64,000 nt of DNA from Artemisia argyi (GCA_030686995.1 CM060707.1:80560972-80624971); one strand, 5' to 3'. Numbered from the stretch's first letter, positions 21,774 to 34,084 are shown. A program made the numbers and translations. Notes: generated by a model not told the origin, from the letters alone.

Positions 21774-21846
<73 letters not shown>
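21592..21846. repeat. About 250-bp AT-rich palindrome
   Basis: A (TA)n tract contains two non-TA segments, 21643-21676 and 21744-21777, that are exact reverse complements (one reads TTCTCATACTTATTATATTA, the other TAATATAATAAGTATGAGAA). With the flanking TA repeats the whole tract is palindromic, so identical frames appear on both strands. It could form a cruciform. Confidence 0.85.
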
Positions 21847-21847
<1 letters not shown>

Positions 21848-22154
21848 TTGCACATAACCTAGATACGTCATTAGTTGACTTTCTAGAACTCCAGGAAATT
21901 GTTCGTTATCGAACCCTTTGCTTCCCCCCCCCTCATGTTACTTTTGATCTTTTACGTTCAACACGAAATTCTATTATGTCCAGTTTTAGAAAACTGATGA
22001 TGATGAAGGGATATGAGCCAAGTGGACTATTATCATGTAAGAACGCCTTCGCACATGAACACTATGGATAAAACAAACTCCTTTCGCCGACTATATTCTA
22101 TCTTCGTTATCATCTCTCAAACCTCACCTATCTACTCATCATTCACTCACATTT

Positions 22155-22162
<8 letters not shown>

Positions 22163-22235
<73 letters not shown>
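22163..22235. repeat. (TA)n microsatellite
   Basis: An uninterrupted TA dinucleotide repeat of roughly 36 units. Confidence 0.9.
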
Positions 22236-22241
<6 letters not shown>

Positions 22242-22474
22242 GTCACATATTCCCGAACACACCTCAAACCCCTCATCAACTTAACACTTTGATTATTTTA
22301 TCCAAAATTGTCAAAAGTACATTTTAATTATCAAAACGGTAATTAAAAATTGTTAAGTATTTTATCATCGTGCCAATAAACGCTTACGTATTTTTGATAT
22401 ATTATAAATCTAATTATATACATATAAATATACTTGTTCCAGAAACTAAAACCACGAAAATTCAAAAATTCAAA

Positions 22475-22550
22475 GGGCGGCCCCCTTAATAATTAAGGGG
22501 ACCGGCTTGTTATCGGGGGCGGTCCCCTTAATGTTTAAGGGGGCCGGCCA
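22475..22550. repeat. GC-rich inverted-repeat module ahead of ORF A (copy 1)
   Basis: GGGCGGCCCCCTTAAT, ATTAAGGGGACCGG, GGCGGTCCCCTTAAT and TTAAGGGGGCCGG alternate, giving nested potential hairpins like the LTR module. It lies just upstream of the candidate ORF A 5'-UTR exon. Confidence 0.75.
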
Positions 22551-22559
22551 TCTGATACT

Positions 22560-23610
22560 TTCTAATCCGTTTTCCACCTTAAATTTCTTGCCAAACACTC
22601 CATTTGTTCATAATTCCCTTCCTCACCTCTGCTGAGTACGAACCAAAACAACCAAAACCATCAAAATCCTTCACCAAATCACCAATTCGGGGTTGTTTCG
22701 CAAGGGGCAAACGCTAACCAAACGTATAACAACATCTTTTGTAAGTTTTCCAACATACATTTCATCACATTTCATTCAATTTGGTGTCTAATCAATAATT
22801 AGGTATTTTATTAAAATTTATTTTAATTCGAATTTTATTAAAATAGAAGCTAGGAATTGAACAACCAAATGCTCCCCATAGGATTAGAATGATGTATTGC
22901 AACTCAAACTTAGTATAACACATCATTTTGTCAAAATCTTTAATCGCCCATAAACCCTTGTTGAATTTCATTTTTCAAAAAAGACATTGTTGATATAACA
23001 CTTAAAAACTAGTTAAAACTTACTACATTATATTAGTTTAATGTTGAAAACAATCAAAACATACTTCTCAATTTGTTATAAAATGATTCATGAAGACAAC
23101 ATGGGCATTTGGTTCATGAACAAATTATGATCATATGTAGTTACTTAAAACATAAAACTAGCTCATATAATTTGTTAAAACTATTAGAGTCAATAGATAT
23201 CATCAAGATATATAATCAATATATATATTGATGTTTTAGGTTATATTAATCTAGTTAAGGGAGCGTTTGGTTTATCTTGAAAAAGATATTTTCAAAACCA
23301 AAATTCATATTTTAACATTTTAAACATGTTTATGCTGAGTCAAACTCTTATGAAAAAGCAAGATATATAATCTAATATATATCTAGCCTTACTTCGAAAT
23401 GAATTATGATATCATACTCTTTGACATCATATATTCTAAACGAGTTTAAAATCAAAATACAAGGAACATTGTGAAACTACTTCATAGAATATTTTTTTTG
23501 GTCGAAGTAGAATTTCGTTCCACATATATTGCATATAATTATATATATATAAAACATATGCATGATAGTTGTCTTTGTCTTAATTTTATTTTTGTTGTTA
23601 TATTGTTTAG
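22560..23610 (+). promoter_or_regulatory. Candidate 5'-UTR exon and intron of ORF A
   Basis: A pyrimidine/CA-rich leader (about 22560-22740) ends at a consensus donor, TTTT|GTAAGT (22741). A perfect-looking acceptor, ATTGTTTAG (ending 23610), lies right before the ORF A start. The 870-bp span between is AT-rich, as expected for a plant intron, and the acceptor is conserved in the second copy (34084). This suggests ORF A is a separately transcribed, spliced unit; no RNA evidence is available here. Confidence 0.5.
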
Positions 23611-24124
23611 GTGAAAATGCCTAAGACTACGGTTGGTGATGTCTCCAAAACCAAACAATACATTCCAAATGTTTCCTCTACTCCCGGCATGTCTCCTTCA
23701 GTTGCATGTTTCTATCGTCCCATTGAAAATAGAAACATTCACGAAGGAAGAATTGTCGATCCATCTTTCTATGACTCTGATCAAACCGAACGAATGTTCT
23801 CCAATATTCGTTATGAATGTCTTTACCAAATCAACGAACCAATCATTCCTCGTTTTATCCTCGACTTCTATAGACAAGTGACGGTGCAAACCGATACAAC
23901 GGCCAAGCCGTATTCTCAAATGAATGGGATCTTTCCTCTCTTGAAAGAAATCGTCCTCAGGATGGCCCATACTATTCTGAGATTCATAGCCCTGATGACA
24001 TTCGTCGACTGCTTGAACTAGAACGTCGTACGACTAGTCGAGTAATCAAGTCGAAGAATGTCGATATTCATGCAAATCAAATCGTCCTCAAAGAGCTAAG
24101 CCACGATATGAAAAAGTAGGAAGA
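23611..24124 (+). pseudogene. ORF A copy 1, 5' part (internally deleted, cut by TE-D)
   Basis: The frame begins MPKTTVGDVSKTKQYIP (ATG at 23617; the codon at 23611 is GTG where copy 2 has ATG). It matches copy 2 at 34085 up to about 23897. There about 96 bp present in copy 2 are missing and the frame is lost (stop at 24019-24021). Homology continues out of frame to 24124, where TE-D inserts. The 3' part resumes at 30695. Confidence 0.8.
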
Positions 24125-27060
24125 TGTCACACCCCCAAAATCGGGTCCAGCGGAAGCATACGTGTAGCTGGGGTGTAACTCAATTGGTATTACAACACAA
24201 GTTCAAAAATGGTTTTCACTTCAATCATTTAGAATAAAATAGTTAAGTCAAAAATGTTAAATTTACATTGTTAAAAGTAGTGCGGAAGTAGGCCCTTAAA
24301 AGTAGTTTAAAACGGTCCCCATACAAATAATCAGAGTCTTCTATAACCATGCCATGCCATGCCCTGCCAAAACCTCCAGTAGTGTGCCATAGGTTAAAAC
24401 CTGAAAATACATGCTAAAGTGTCAACACGAGGTTGGTGAGTTCATAGAGTTTGTTTAACAAATAAAGTTTATGCATATGTATGAAGGTTTCTCAGCAAAG
24501 GCATCGTAAATCCACTCAGTTACAAGTCCCGCCATAAGAGCCTTGTAACCTGTGTGTTTACAACCCACTGCTACAATATATAGTTTCTCAGGATTATATT
24601 CACCCAAGGTCAAGCATAGACACAAAGGCGGGGAACCACCATCCCAAATAGTACCTGTCACCCAACGTCGCCTCTGTTTTGGACTTGGGTGGGGGGTGTT
24701 TCCCCATAATAGTACTATCAATACCTCTCCTTTGACAGATTACTGGGTGTCGTTTCCCAAAGTATAAAAGTTTACTGGGTGTCGTTTCCCAAAGCATAAA
24801 AGTTTAAACGTTTCAAGTATCAAGTAAGTATAACACAGTTAAGTATAACACAATCACGTATGTATAAAATCAAGTATAAGTATAATCAAGTATAAGACAA
24901 TCAAGTATAAATGTAATCAAGTATAAATGTTTTATATAGTTGTACAAGTATAAACAAGTAGTTGAGCATGTATCTCCCCCAAAGAGTTAAAAGAGTATAA
25001 AAGAGTAAAAGTGGGGCTATGACTCACCTGGTGCGATAACTACGATGACAAAGTGGATACACAGAAATGAGGTTCGATCTCTAACCGCAACCTAATATGA
25101 ATGATAGTGATCTACTTAGATCATGAAAGGATGTAATGAATGCACATGCACATGATACCTATACCACTCGTAACTTGGAAATAATTGTTATTGTCAAAGT
25201 AAATTAGTTTCCATACTTAGGAAAATAAGTCCAATTTTAGAAGTATATAACTTGTCGTAGTATATCGTATAAAAATGTTAGTGTTATATTCCTCGTCTTG
25301 AAAACCTTAAAATAATGTCTAGTAGTTGTAAAAATAAGTCTTGGGTCATAAGTTCTTCATTTGTTAAGAATATAGTCCTTAGTAATATTTCTAGAAAATA
25401 TACCGTCTAGTACGTAAGTTATTATTTTGGTAAAAGCTGTCAAAACAATATAGATTTTGCCGTTATTGAAACGTGAATATATTTGTCGTTATTAGTCCGT
25501 TTTACTCGTTCTTTATATTCCCGGAATCGTGGGACAAAATACTAACATATTTTTGATAAGTCGGGATGGCTAGATTTAGTTTTACGCCTCGAAACGGTCG
25601 TGACAACTGTTCATCAGCAAGCATTTCTGGAAAATATAGTTTTCGTCGTTAAACTCGTTTTTAGCGTATCTCCTTCGTTATAAACTCGTTTTTATCCCCG
25701 TTTTCGGCCATAGTTCCGTATTGGAAAGTATTTTCTAAATCTTTGGTCAAAAGTTACCCCAAACCCACTGAGTTGGCCACGTTTTCATTTTAAGGACAGT
25801 AGGTAAATATACATGTTTAAAATCCATTTCTATTGTTTCAAACTAGTTTCTAATCCAACCAAACCACTTTCAATCACCACAAATCTAGTCTAATCTTACC
25901 ATACACCTTCTTAGGGTGTCATGGGTTCCTAAACATCATAAACCAAGTGGATCTAACAAGGATCTAACTATAATCCATTTCTAGAGTTCAAAAGTTATAT
26001 ATATATATATAAATGAGTGGTATAACTAACATATGCATGAAATCCTTGTATAAAAATGATATGAACATTGTAAGAACTTGGTAAAATTATAGAGATGAGT
26101 TTGTTAACTTACTTGAAGGTTTAGGGAGTTTAGATGATGAAAACCTACTAATCCTTGAGTTTCTATTTCAAAACTCTAACAAGGATGATTATATCAACTA
26201 GTTTATGACAAGATCTTGTAAAATTTATTCTCCTTGCTCCTTTACCACCCTAATTCGAACCAACCTCAAGAGAAATGAGAGAAAAGAGTTTTGCTTGAAC
26301 TTGTAAAAATGATTTTTGTGATAAAATGAATGAAAAAGTTTATTATATAGTTAGGGACAAAAGTTTGGTGAGTAATTAAGAGTGTTGGTGAGCTTTTAAT
26401 GTTTTAGGACTAAAGGGGGGGGGGGGGCCGGTTTTACAAAGGAGGAAAAGGGGGAAAGATGTTGGGTAATTATTTAGGATATTAGTGTAGTTTTTGTGTA
26501 GTTGTAGCTAGTTTTAGTTATAATCGGGTACCGGGTTTGTTAGAAATAAATTTTATCAAAGTTATTCGGGACATAATAAAGTCATAAAATTTGTAAAAAT
26601 ATATTGGGTACAAGTATTGGGTGTTTGGATGATTATCGTTTAGTTTTTAAGAAAACCGTCGTAATTATATTAGACGTACGATACGAATTAAATAAATTTC
26701 CAAAATAACGGGTAAATGAATTTTATAATTTTTGTATCATTATAATGAGTGTAAAAATGTCTTAGGACCATAGTTGGGATTGTCGGATCAATTATTCATA
26801 GTAATAGTTTATAGGATAACGTTTATTAGTTAGATAATCGTACGTATATAGAAATGACGCAACTCACGCATGAATGACAAATTTTCTCCGGAGGTGAATA
26901 GTGTTTTATGAATAGTAAAATTTTAAAACGCTTCTCAGAATATCAAACTGACTCCGAAAAAGATGAATAGTAAAATGATGAATAGTGATCGATGAATAGT
27001 AACCGATGAATAGTAAATGTTGAAAGTTCGGGAAAAGACCAGAATTTACGAGTTGTGACA
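24125..27060 (-). repeat. TE-D LTR, left copy (3' LTR of the element)
   Basis: 2936 bp. It differs from the right copy at only a handful of positions plus length changes in a TA repeat, a G-run and a CATGC repeat. GAATAGT words cluster near the inner end (26905-27015). Confidence 0.85.
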
Positions 27061-27758
27061 GTCTCTACCCCTTAAGGGAACTTCGTCCCGAAGTTCAGTT
27101 AACGTTGGCCTCCGAGGTGTTATAAAGGTGAAAATTCATGAGATGAAATGACGAGTTGACGTGCTTCCAGGCGGCGGTTCACGAGGTGATGAAAAGTATA
27201 AGCGTTTTGACAACGAGGGTATACACACATAATGAAACATTTGGAAATTGAGTAGAGGATTCAATCCAGACAGAGTTTTATTATAACCATTCTTAGTGTT
27301 GCAAAATTCATTTCTGAGTTGGATATAGGTAGTCAGCCTATGTCCCACTATCCCGGGTTGAATATAGGTGACTAGTCTATATTCCACCGAGGTTCCATGA
27401 ATTTTGAAATACTCAGCTCAGTTATACTACCAAGACGTACAGAAAGACTAAGGCAGGTGACCAAACTCGAGGTCAAATGATGAGACTAAGCAAGGAGATA
27501 CATACCAGGGTGACATATATGATACGTGAACATGCTTATATGAAAGACAATGATAAAAATCAATTAGAATAAGTGAGTATAATATACCAGATAATGAGAC
27601 ACAAATCTCATCACCTAAGTCAGCAACAAACCACAAGTGAGGCATTATCTTGGCAGGCAGGCACGTGACGGTCATAGGGTTAAGTTTTTCGTAAAAGTAG
27701 CTATAGTCTAGGTTTTAAAAACACTTAGTTCGCTATAGCCAGAGCTCTGATACCAATC
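27061..27758 (-). other. TE-D internal region
   Basis: Only 698 bp. A minus-strand primer site complementary to tRNA-Met (TTGGTATCAGAGCTCTGGC) lies at 27739-27757 and the purine tract at the other end. A phrase around 27345-27390 (ATATAGGTGACTAGTCTATA) recurs in TE-E near 41700, showing the two are related. Confidence 0.75.
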
Positions 27759-30689
27759 TGTCACACCCCCAAAATCGGGTCCAGCGGAAGCATACGTGTA
27801 GCTGGGGTGTAACTCAATTGGTATTACAACACAAGTTCAAAAATGGTTTTCACTTCAATCATTTAGAATAAAATAGTTAAGTCAAAAATGTTAAATTTAC
27901 ATTGTTAAAAGTAGTGCGGAAGTAGGCCCTTAAAAGTAGTTTAAAACGGTCCCCATACAAATAATCAGAGTCTTCTATAACCATGCCATGCCCTGCCAAA
28001 ACCTCCAGTAGTGTGCCATAGGTTAAAACCTGAAAATACATGCTAAAGTGTCAACACGAGGTTGGTGAGTTCATAGAGTTTGGTTAACAAATAAAGTTTA
28101 TGCATATGTATGAAGGTTTCTCAGCAAAGGCATCGTAAATCCACTCAGTTACAAGTCCCGCCATCAGAGCCTTGTAACCTGTGTGTTTACAACCCACTGC
28201 TACAATATATAGTTTCTCAGGATTATATTCACCCAAGGTCAAGCATAGACACAAAGGCGGGGAACCACCATCCCAAATAGTACCTGTCACCCAACGTCGC
28301 CTCTGTTTTGGACTTGGGTGGGGGGTGTTTCCCCATAATAGTACTATCAATACCTCTCCTTTGACAGATTACTGGGTGTCGTTTCCCAAAGTATAAAAGT
28401 TTACTGGGTGTCGTTTCCCAAAGCATAAAAGTTTAAACGTTTCAAGTATCAAGTAAGTATAACACAGTTAAGTATAACACAATCACGTATGTATAAAATC
28501 AAGTATAAGTATAATCAAGTATAAGACAATCAAGTATAAATGTAATCAAGTATAAATGTTTTATATAGTTGTACAAGTATAAACAAGTAGTTGAGCATGT
28601 ATCTCCCCCAAAGAGTTAAAAGAGTATAAAAGAGTAAAAGTGGGGCTATGACTCACCTGGTGCGATAACTACGATGACAAAGTGGATACACAGAAATGAG
28701 GTTCGATCTCTAACCGCAACCTAATATGAATGATAGTGATCTACTTAGATCATGAAAGGATGTAATGAATGCACATGCACATGATACCTATACCACTCGT
28801 AACTTGGAAATAATTGTTATTGTCAAAGTAAATTAGTTTCCATACTTAGGAAAATAAGTCCAATTTTAGAAGTATATAACTTGTCGTAGTATATCGTATA
28901 AAAATGTTAGTGTTATATTCCTCGTCTTGAAAACCTTAAAATAATGTCTAGTAGTTGTAAAAATAAGTCTTGGGTCATAAGTTCTTCATTTGTTAAGAAT
29001 ATAGTCCTTAGTAATATTTCTAGAAAATATACCGTCTAGTACGTAAGTTATTATTTTGGTAAAAGCTGTCAAAACAATATAGATTTTGCCGTTATTGAAA
29101 CGTGAATATATTTGTCGTTATTAGTCCGTTTTACTCGTTCTTTATATTCCCGGAATCGTGGGACAAAATACTAACATATTTTTGATAAGTCGGGATGGCT
29201 AGATTTAGTTTTACGCCTCGAAACGGTCGTGACAACTGTTCATCAGCAAGCATTTCCGGAAAATATAGTTTTCGTCGTTAAACTCGTTTTTAGCGTATCT
29301 CCTTCGTTATAAACTCGTTTTTATCCCCGTTTTCGGCCATAGTTCCGTATTGGAAAGTATTTTCTAAATCTTTGGTCAAAAGTTACCCCAAACCCACTGA
29401 GTTGGCCACGTTTTCATTTTAAGGACAGTAGGTAAATATACATGTTTAAAATCCATTTCTATTGTTTCAAACTAGTTTCTAATCCAACCAAACCACTTTC
29501 AATCACCACAAATCTAGTCTAATCTTACCATACACCTTCTTAGGGTGTCATGGGTTCCTAAACATCATAAACCAAGTGGATCTAACAAGGATCTAACTAT
29601 AATCCATTTCTAGAGTTCAAAAGTTATATATATATATAAATGAGTGGTATAACTAACATATGCATGAAATCCTTGTATAAAAATGATATGAACATTGTAA
29701 GAACTTGGTAAAATTATAGAGATGAGTTTGTTAACTTACTTGAAGGTTTAGGGAGTTTAGATGATGAAAACCTACTAATCCTTGAGTTTCTATTTCAAAA
29801 CTCTAACAAGGATGATTATATCAACTAGTTTATGACAAGATCTTGTAAAATTTATTCTCCTTGCTCCTTTACCACCCTAATTCGAACCAACCTCAAGAGA
29901 AATGAGAGAAAAGAGTTTTGCTTGAACTTGTAAAAATGATTTTTGTGATAAAATGAATGAAAAAGTTTATTATATAGTTAGGGACAAAAGTTTGGTGAGT
30001 AATTAAGAGTGTTGGTGAGCTTTTAATGTTTTAGGACTAAAGGGGGGGGGGGGGGGGCGGTTTTACAAAGGAGGAAAAGGGGGAAAGATGTTGGGTAATT
30101 ATTTAGGATATTAGTGTAGTTTTTGTGTAGTTGTAGCTAGTTTTAGTTATAATCGGGTACCGGGTTTGTTAGAAATAAATTTTATCAAAGTTATTCGGGA
30201 CATAATAAAGTCATAAAATTTGTAAAAATATGTTGGGTACAAGTATTGGGTGTTTGGATGATTATCGTTTAGTTTTTAAGAAAACCGTCGTAATTATATT
30301 AGACGTACGATACAAATTAAATAAATTTCCAAAATAACGGGTAAATGAATTTTATAATTTTTGTATCATTATAATGAGTGTAAAAATGTCTTAGGACCAT
30401 AGTTGGGATTGTCGGATCAATTATTCATAGTAATAGTTTATAGGATAACGTTTATTAGTTAGATAATCGTACGTATATAGAAATGACGCAACTCACGCAT
30501 GAATGACAAATTTTCTCCGGAGGTGAATAGTGTTTTATGAATAGTAAAATTTTAAAACGCTTCTCAGAATATCAAACTGACTCCGAAAAAGATGAATAGT
30601 AAAATGATGAATAGTGATCGATGAATAGTAACCGATGAATAGTAAATGTTGAAAGTTCGGGAAAAGACCAGAATTTATGAGTTGTGACA
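27759..30689 (-). repeat. TE-D LTR, right copy (5' LTR of the element)
   Basis: 2931 bp, followed by the GAAGA target duplication. Confidence 0.85.
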
Positions 30690-30694
30690 GAAGA

Positions 30695-31307
30695 ACTCAT
30701 TCGTGAGAATGCGTTTGGTACTGGTGGTCACCGTGATCATGTCACGGCAAGCATTGCCCACATGTTATATTGTGTAGTTGCTGAGGAGAACTACAATTTG
30801 GCTTATCTTTTTGTTCATCGAATCATGTCCGCCAAAAACACCCCAAATGCCAATCCTCCTTACGGAATGTTCCTTACACGACTTTATCGTTATTTCATGG
30901 AACATTACCCACATCTTCAAAGAGATTACTACGTGAAAATCCTTCTTACTTTGAACCAACTTAATCTTGTTCGTACTCGTCGTTCTTGAAGTGACAAAGG
31001 AAAATCTTGTGTTCCTTTGTTTTCTATGCCTCGTGGGTCTACATCTCATCGTGACGATGATGATGATGAGGAGGAAGACACCTCACATGTTAGTACTCCA
31101 TCCCCCACGACCTTTGTTGATAATCTTTCTGATCTTGACGATACCGAGTATCAAGTTCCTCTTCCTCATGAACGTACCAATGAACTTCTCTTCACTCGTC
31201 AAACGTCCATTATCAACCGACAACAACAAATACAGGAAGAAATTCGAGGAGGATTCAAATCCGTTGGAAAGATGTTTAGAAAGATGATTGGGAAGAAGAA
31301 GAAGTAG
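30695..31307 (+). pseudogene. ORF A copy 1, 3' part
   Basis: It continues ORF A after TE-D with ENAFGTGGHRDHVTASIAHM. A TGA (30987-30989) stands where copy 2 has CGA (Arg), a C-to-T change. The same frame then reads an acidic run (DDDDDEEEDT) and ends in the basic FRKMIGKKKK at TAG 31305-31307. Copy 1 is thus disrupted by a deletion, an insertion and a nonsense change. Confidence 0.8.
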
Positions 31308-31941
31308 ATGATGTTGATGTATTGCTACTTATTATTATTATTATTCTCTATTAGACATTTGTATGGCTTGTTATTTGTCCGATTTATTTGGAAATACTTA
31401 TGGTATCTCTTGTTTATTTCTTGGATGATGCTTAGACTTTAACTATTATCATGCTACTATCTTCATCATATTTTAATGTTATGCTATGTTTCTTTTAAAA
31501 GTGGAATATAATATGTTTGTTTGCATGCATAATTTATTTTTATATATATTTATATATCATCATTCCTAGAGTATATACTTCTAATAGAGCTTGCTGGAAA
31601 CACAAACTTGAAAAATCACCCATTTCTGCAAATTTTGGGTTTCTGGTCGACTGGGAAAACACCAGATGGGCGGCCCCCTTAATTTCCTAGGCGGTCCCCT
31701 TAATTATTAAGGGGGCCGGCCTATAATTAAGGGGACCGGCCATCTAGAACTGGGTTTACTGTTTTCTTTTGCATCTTGTGAACTCTTTCTCTAGTATCAG
31801 CTACCATTTCCCATTTTAACCCAACTGATTTTAGAATCTCATTCAACCATTTCAAATACATACCTAAATCAACCATTTCCATACTATAAATTCCCTCCAT
31901 AATCACCATTCTTCCTCTCATCATTCCTCATCTAAATCATC
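31308..31941 (+). promoter_or_regulatory. ORF A-ORF B spacer with inverted-repeat module and TATA box
   Basis: The spacer holds AT-rich 3' sequence of ORF A, then the GC-rich module (31668-31742) bracketed by an outer inverted pair, CCAGATGG and CCATCTAG. A CTATAAAT box lies at 31884-31891, about 50 bp before the ORF B ATG, with a CA/CT-rich leader between. The layout resembles a compact plant promoter; copy 2 preserves it (module 35649-35694, box near 35838). Confidence 0.5.
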
Positions 31942-32646
31942 ATGACTCCACTAAGCACCTCAAACTCCAAGGCCTCTAAGAAACAAAAGATTGTCATCAT
32001 CCCTCCAAAACAACTCTTCATTAACTTAACAAATGAAGACAACAAAACCCCATCACCTCCACCTAAATGCTCATCTCCAAGTGCACCTAATGCACCATCC
32101 AAAACACCTTCCACTCATGGAACTTCCTCATCCTCCATACCCTCAACATCATCAATCAATGACTACATCAATTCACACTTGTCACCACAAGCATCATTAC
32201 CACATCCTACACAAGAACCTATCTCCACCCATCTCACCATCTCACTTTCACCAATAACACCACTTGATGCTCATATCTCATCTCCACCAATTACACCACC
32301 TTTCTTTGTCAATCCCGTACCTTGGAGGTTAATTGAATCACATGGTGATACTTGTCTTTGTTGCATCCACAACCGAACCATAATCTTTGGTCTTAAAGAT
32401 GAAATTCAATATATGTTTTCATATATTGAGCATTTGCTCACTAACCCACCACCACCACCAACTCCACCATCCTCTTCAATATATGTTTTCATAGTTTATG
32501 TAATAGTAGTTAATCTTTATTATTGCTACTTGTATTGTTGTGTCTTGACACAACTATTGCTTAAATATGAATGCTTCTTTTCAAACATGCTTAATTATAT
32601 TCTTATCACCTTATATATATTTGCATGTATATACTTGTGCTTCTAA
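31942..32646 (+). CDS. ORF B copy 1 with acquired hydrophobic tail, 234 aa
   Basis: A Pro/Ser/Thr-rich protein of unknown function that accompanies SIRE-like elements in Anthemideae, to my recollection. It opens MTPLSTSNSKASKKQK (basic), has a low-complexity P/S/T middle, and carries a conserved HGDTCLCCIHNRTIIFGLKD block with clustered Cys/His near residues 135-155. In copy 2 the protein ends SCSPN. Here the end was replaced: a phrase TTCAATATATGTTTTCATA (32405-32423) is repeated at 32478-32496 and joined to former 3' sequence. This gives a hydrophobic tail of about 55 residues starting SIYVFIVYVIVV. Confidence 0.65.
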   Translation: MTPLSTSNSKASKKQKIVIIPPKQLFINLTNEDNKTPSPPPKCSSPSAPNAPSKTPSTHGTSSSSIPSTSSINDYINSHLSPQASLPHPTQEPISTHLTISLSPITPLDAHISSPPITPPFFVNPVPWRLIESHGDTCLCCIHNRTIIFGLKDEIQYMFSYIEHLLTNPPPPPTPPSSSIYVFIVYVIVVNLYYCYLYCCVLTQLLLKYECFFSNMLNYILITLYIFACIYLCF

Positions 32647-32718
32647 TATTTTTGTTTTGCAAAGCATTCCATAGCTCGTTCTCTTGGTGCCCCCAAACGA
32701 GGGGGAGTACACATCAAG

Positions 32719-32734
32719 GGGAAGATATCTTCCC
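32719..32734. promoter_or_regulatory. Perfect 16-bp palindrome near the internal LTR
   Basis: GGGAAGATATCTTCCC lies in the region before the polypurine tract, next to a CCCCCAAACGAGGGGG hairpin. It is conserved at 46947-46962 in copy 2. Function unknown; a structured RNA role is possible. Confidence 0.55.
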
Positions 32735-32871
32735 GTCAAATTTTGACGTTTGAAAATTGTCGGCATAACCTTTTTGATTCTACAAAAAGGGGGAGAAGTA
32801 AATATAAACTCACCAAAATACTTGTTTAAAAACTAATTTTTGAGTTAATGAGTTTAAGTTTTGTAATCATC

Positions 32872-33262
32872 AAAAAGGGGGAGATTGTTGATATAAATAA
32901 TGCTTAAAAACGTTATTAATATTTTTCAATTAATCTATGTTTTGGTAATCACAAAACACAAATCAAATTAAGTCAAGATTAAGACGTAAACAAGTATTTA
33001 GTAACAAATATTTACCTCTACATCTAATATCACTTAAGGTATGCATAAACTAAGCTTCTTATGCATTACATGATCAAAGGAAACCTTGTCTTAAGACATA
33101 ACATTTTATAAAATGATATTAACAATTTATATATATTTGTAAATCATTTTTGGTATTGTTGTATTAAACTACAAAGATATGATTTCAAATTTCCAACCAA
33201 AAAGGGCAAATTTTATCCAGAAAAACTTTTCCAACGTTCAGTAGGGCGGCCCCCTTAATTAA
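32872..33262 (+). repeat. Polypurine tract and truncated internal TE-B LTR
   Basis: AAAAAGGGGGAGAT (32872-32885) is followed by LTR sequence from TGTTGATATAA. After 377 bp, inside the GC-rich module, the LTR stops at CCTTAATTAA and joins sequence homologous to the ORF A intron (22832 onward). The junction shares TTAATTC-like microhomology. Confidence 0.85.
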
Positions 33263-33969
33263 TTCAAATTTTAGTGAAATAGAAGCTAGGAATTGAACAA
33301 CCAAATACTTCCCAGAGGATTAGGATGATGTATTGCAACTCAAACTTACTATAACACATCATTTTGTCAAAATCTTTAATCGCCTATAAACCCTTGTTGA
33401 ATTTCATTTTTCAAAAGGCACATTGTTGATATAACTCTTAAAAACTAATTAAAACTTACTACATTATCTTAGTTTAGTGTTTTAAACAATCAAAACATAC
33501 TTCTCAATTCGTTATAAAATGGTTCATGAAGACAACATGGGCGTTTGGTTCATGAACAAATTGTAATTATATGTAGTTATTTAAAACTTAAAACTAGCTC
33601 ATAAAATTTGTTAAAACTATTAGAGTCAATAGATGTCATCAAAATATATAATCAATATATATATATTGATGTTTTAGGTTGTATTCATCTAGTTAAGGGA
33701 GCTTTTGGTTTATCTTGAAAAAGATATTTTGAAAACCAAAATTCACATTTTAACCTTTTAAACATGATTACGCTAAGTCAAACTCTTATGAAAAAGCAAG
33801 ATATATAATCTAATATATATCTAGCCTTACTTCGAAATGAATTATGATTTCATATTTTTTGACATCATATATTCTAAACGAGTTTAAAATCAAAATACTA
33901 GGAACATGGTGAAACTACTTCATAGAATTTTTTTTTTTGTGTCGAAGTAGAATTTCGTTCCACATATAT

Positions 33970-34028
<59 letters not shown>

Positions 34029-34084
34029 CATATGCATGATAGTTGTTTTTGTCTTAATTTTATTTTTGTTGTTATATTGTTTAG
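33263..34084 (+). other. Truncated ORF A intron, copy 2
   Basis: Closely similar to 22832-23610 but lacking the 5'-UTR exon and donor. It includes a (TA)n tract (33974-34026) and keeps the ATTGTTTAG acceptor. Confidence 0.8.

Larger units (their letters stand above)
21364..22474 (+). other. Spacer after TE-B gag, with AT palindrome and microsatellite
   Basis: No coding frame is supported. It holds the AT palindrome (21592-21846), a short C-run near 21926, a (TA)n tract (about 22163-22235) and unremarkable AT-rich sequence. Confidence 0.6.
24125..30689 (-). mobile_element. TE-D: pol-less LTR element with 2.9-kb LTRs (chromovirus-derived)
   Basis: Left and right LTRs (24125-27060 and 27759-30689) are nearly identical, begin TGTCACACCCCC and end GTTGTGACA. 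They are flanked by perfect GAAGA duplications (24120-24124 and 30690-30694). The primer site ATTGGTATCAGAGC and a purine-rich AAGGGGTAGAGAC place the element on the minus strand. The 698-bp interior (27061-27758) has no ORF of note. Beside the purine tract, CTTCGGGACGAAGTTCCC resembles the 3' end of chromovirus pol genes (Del/Tekay type), suggesting a large deletion derivative. ORFs inside the LTRs are duplicated by the LTRs themselves and show no known domain. Confidence 0.8.

Noticed and set aside
21509..22327. Long Tyr-Ile repeat frames on both strands
   Set aside because: Produced by (TA)n tracts and the AT palindrome; open in several frames because TA repeats lack in-frame stops.
24455..28426. 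88-, 71- and 65-codon frames repeated at 24455-24797 and 28084-28426
   Set aside because: Both sets lie in the TE-D LTRs and overlap each other on opposite strands; the repetition is the LTR, not gene duplication.
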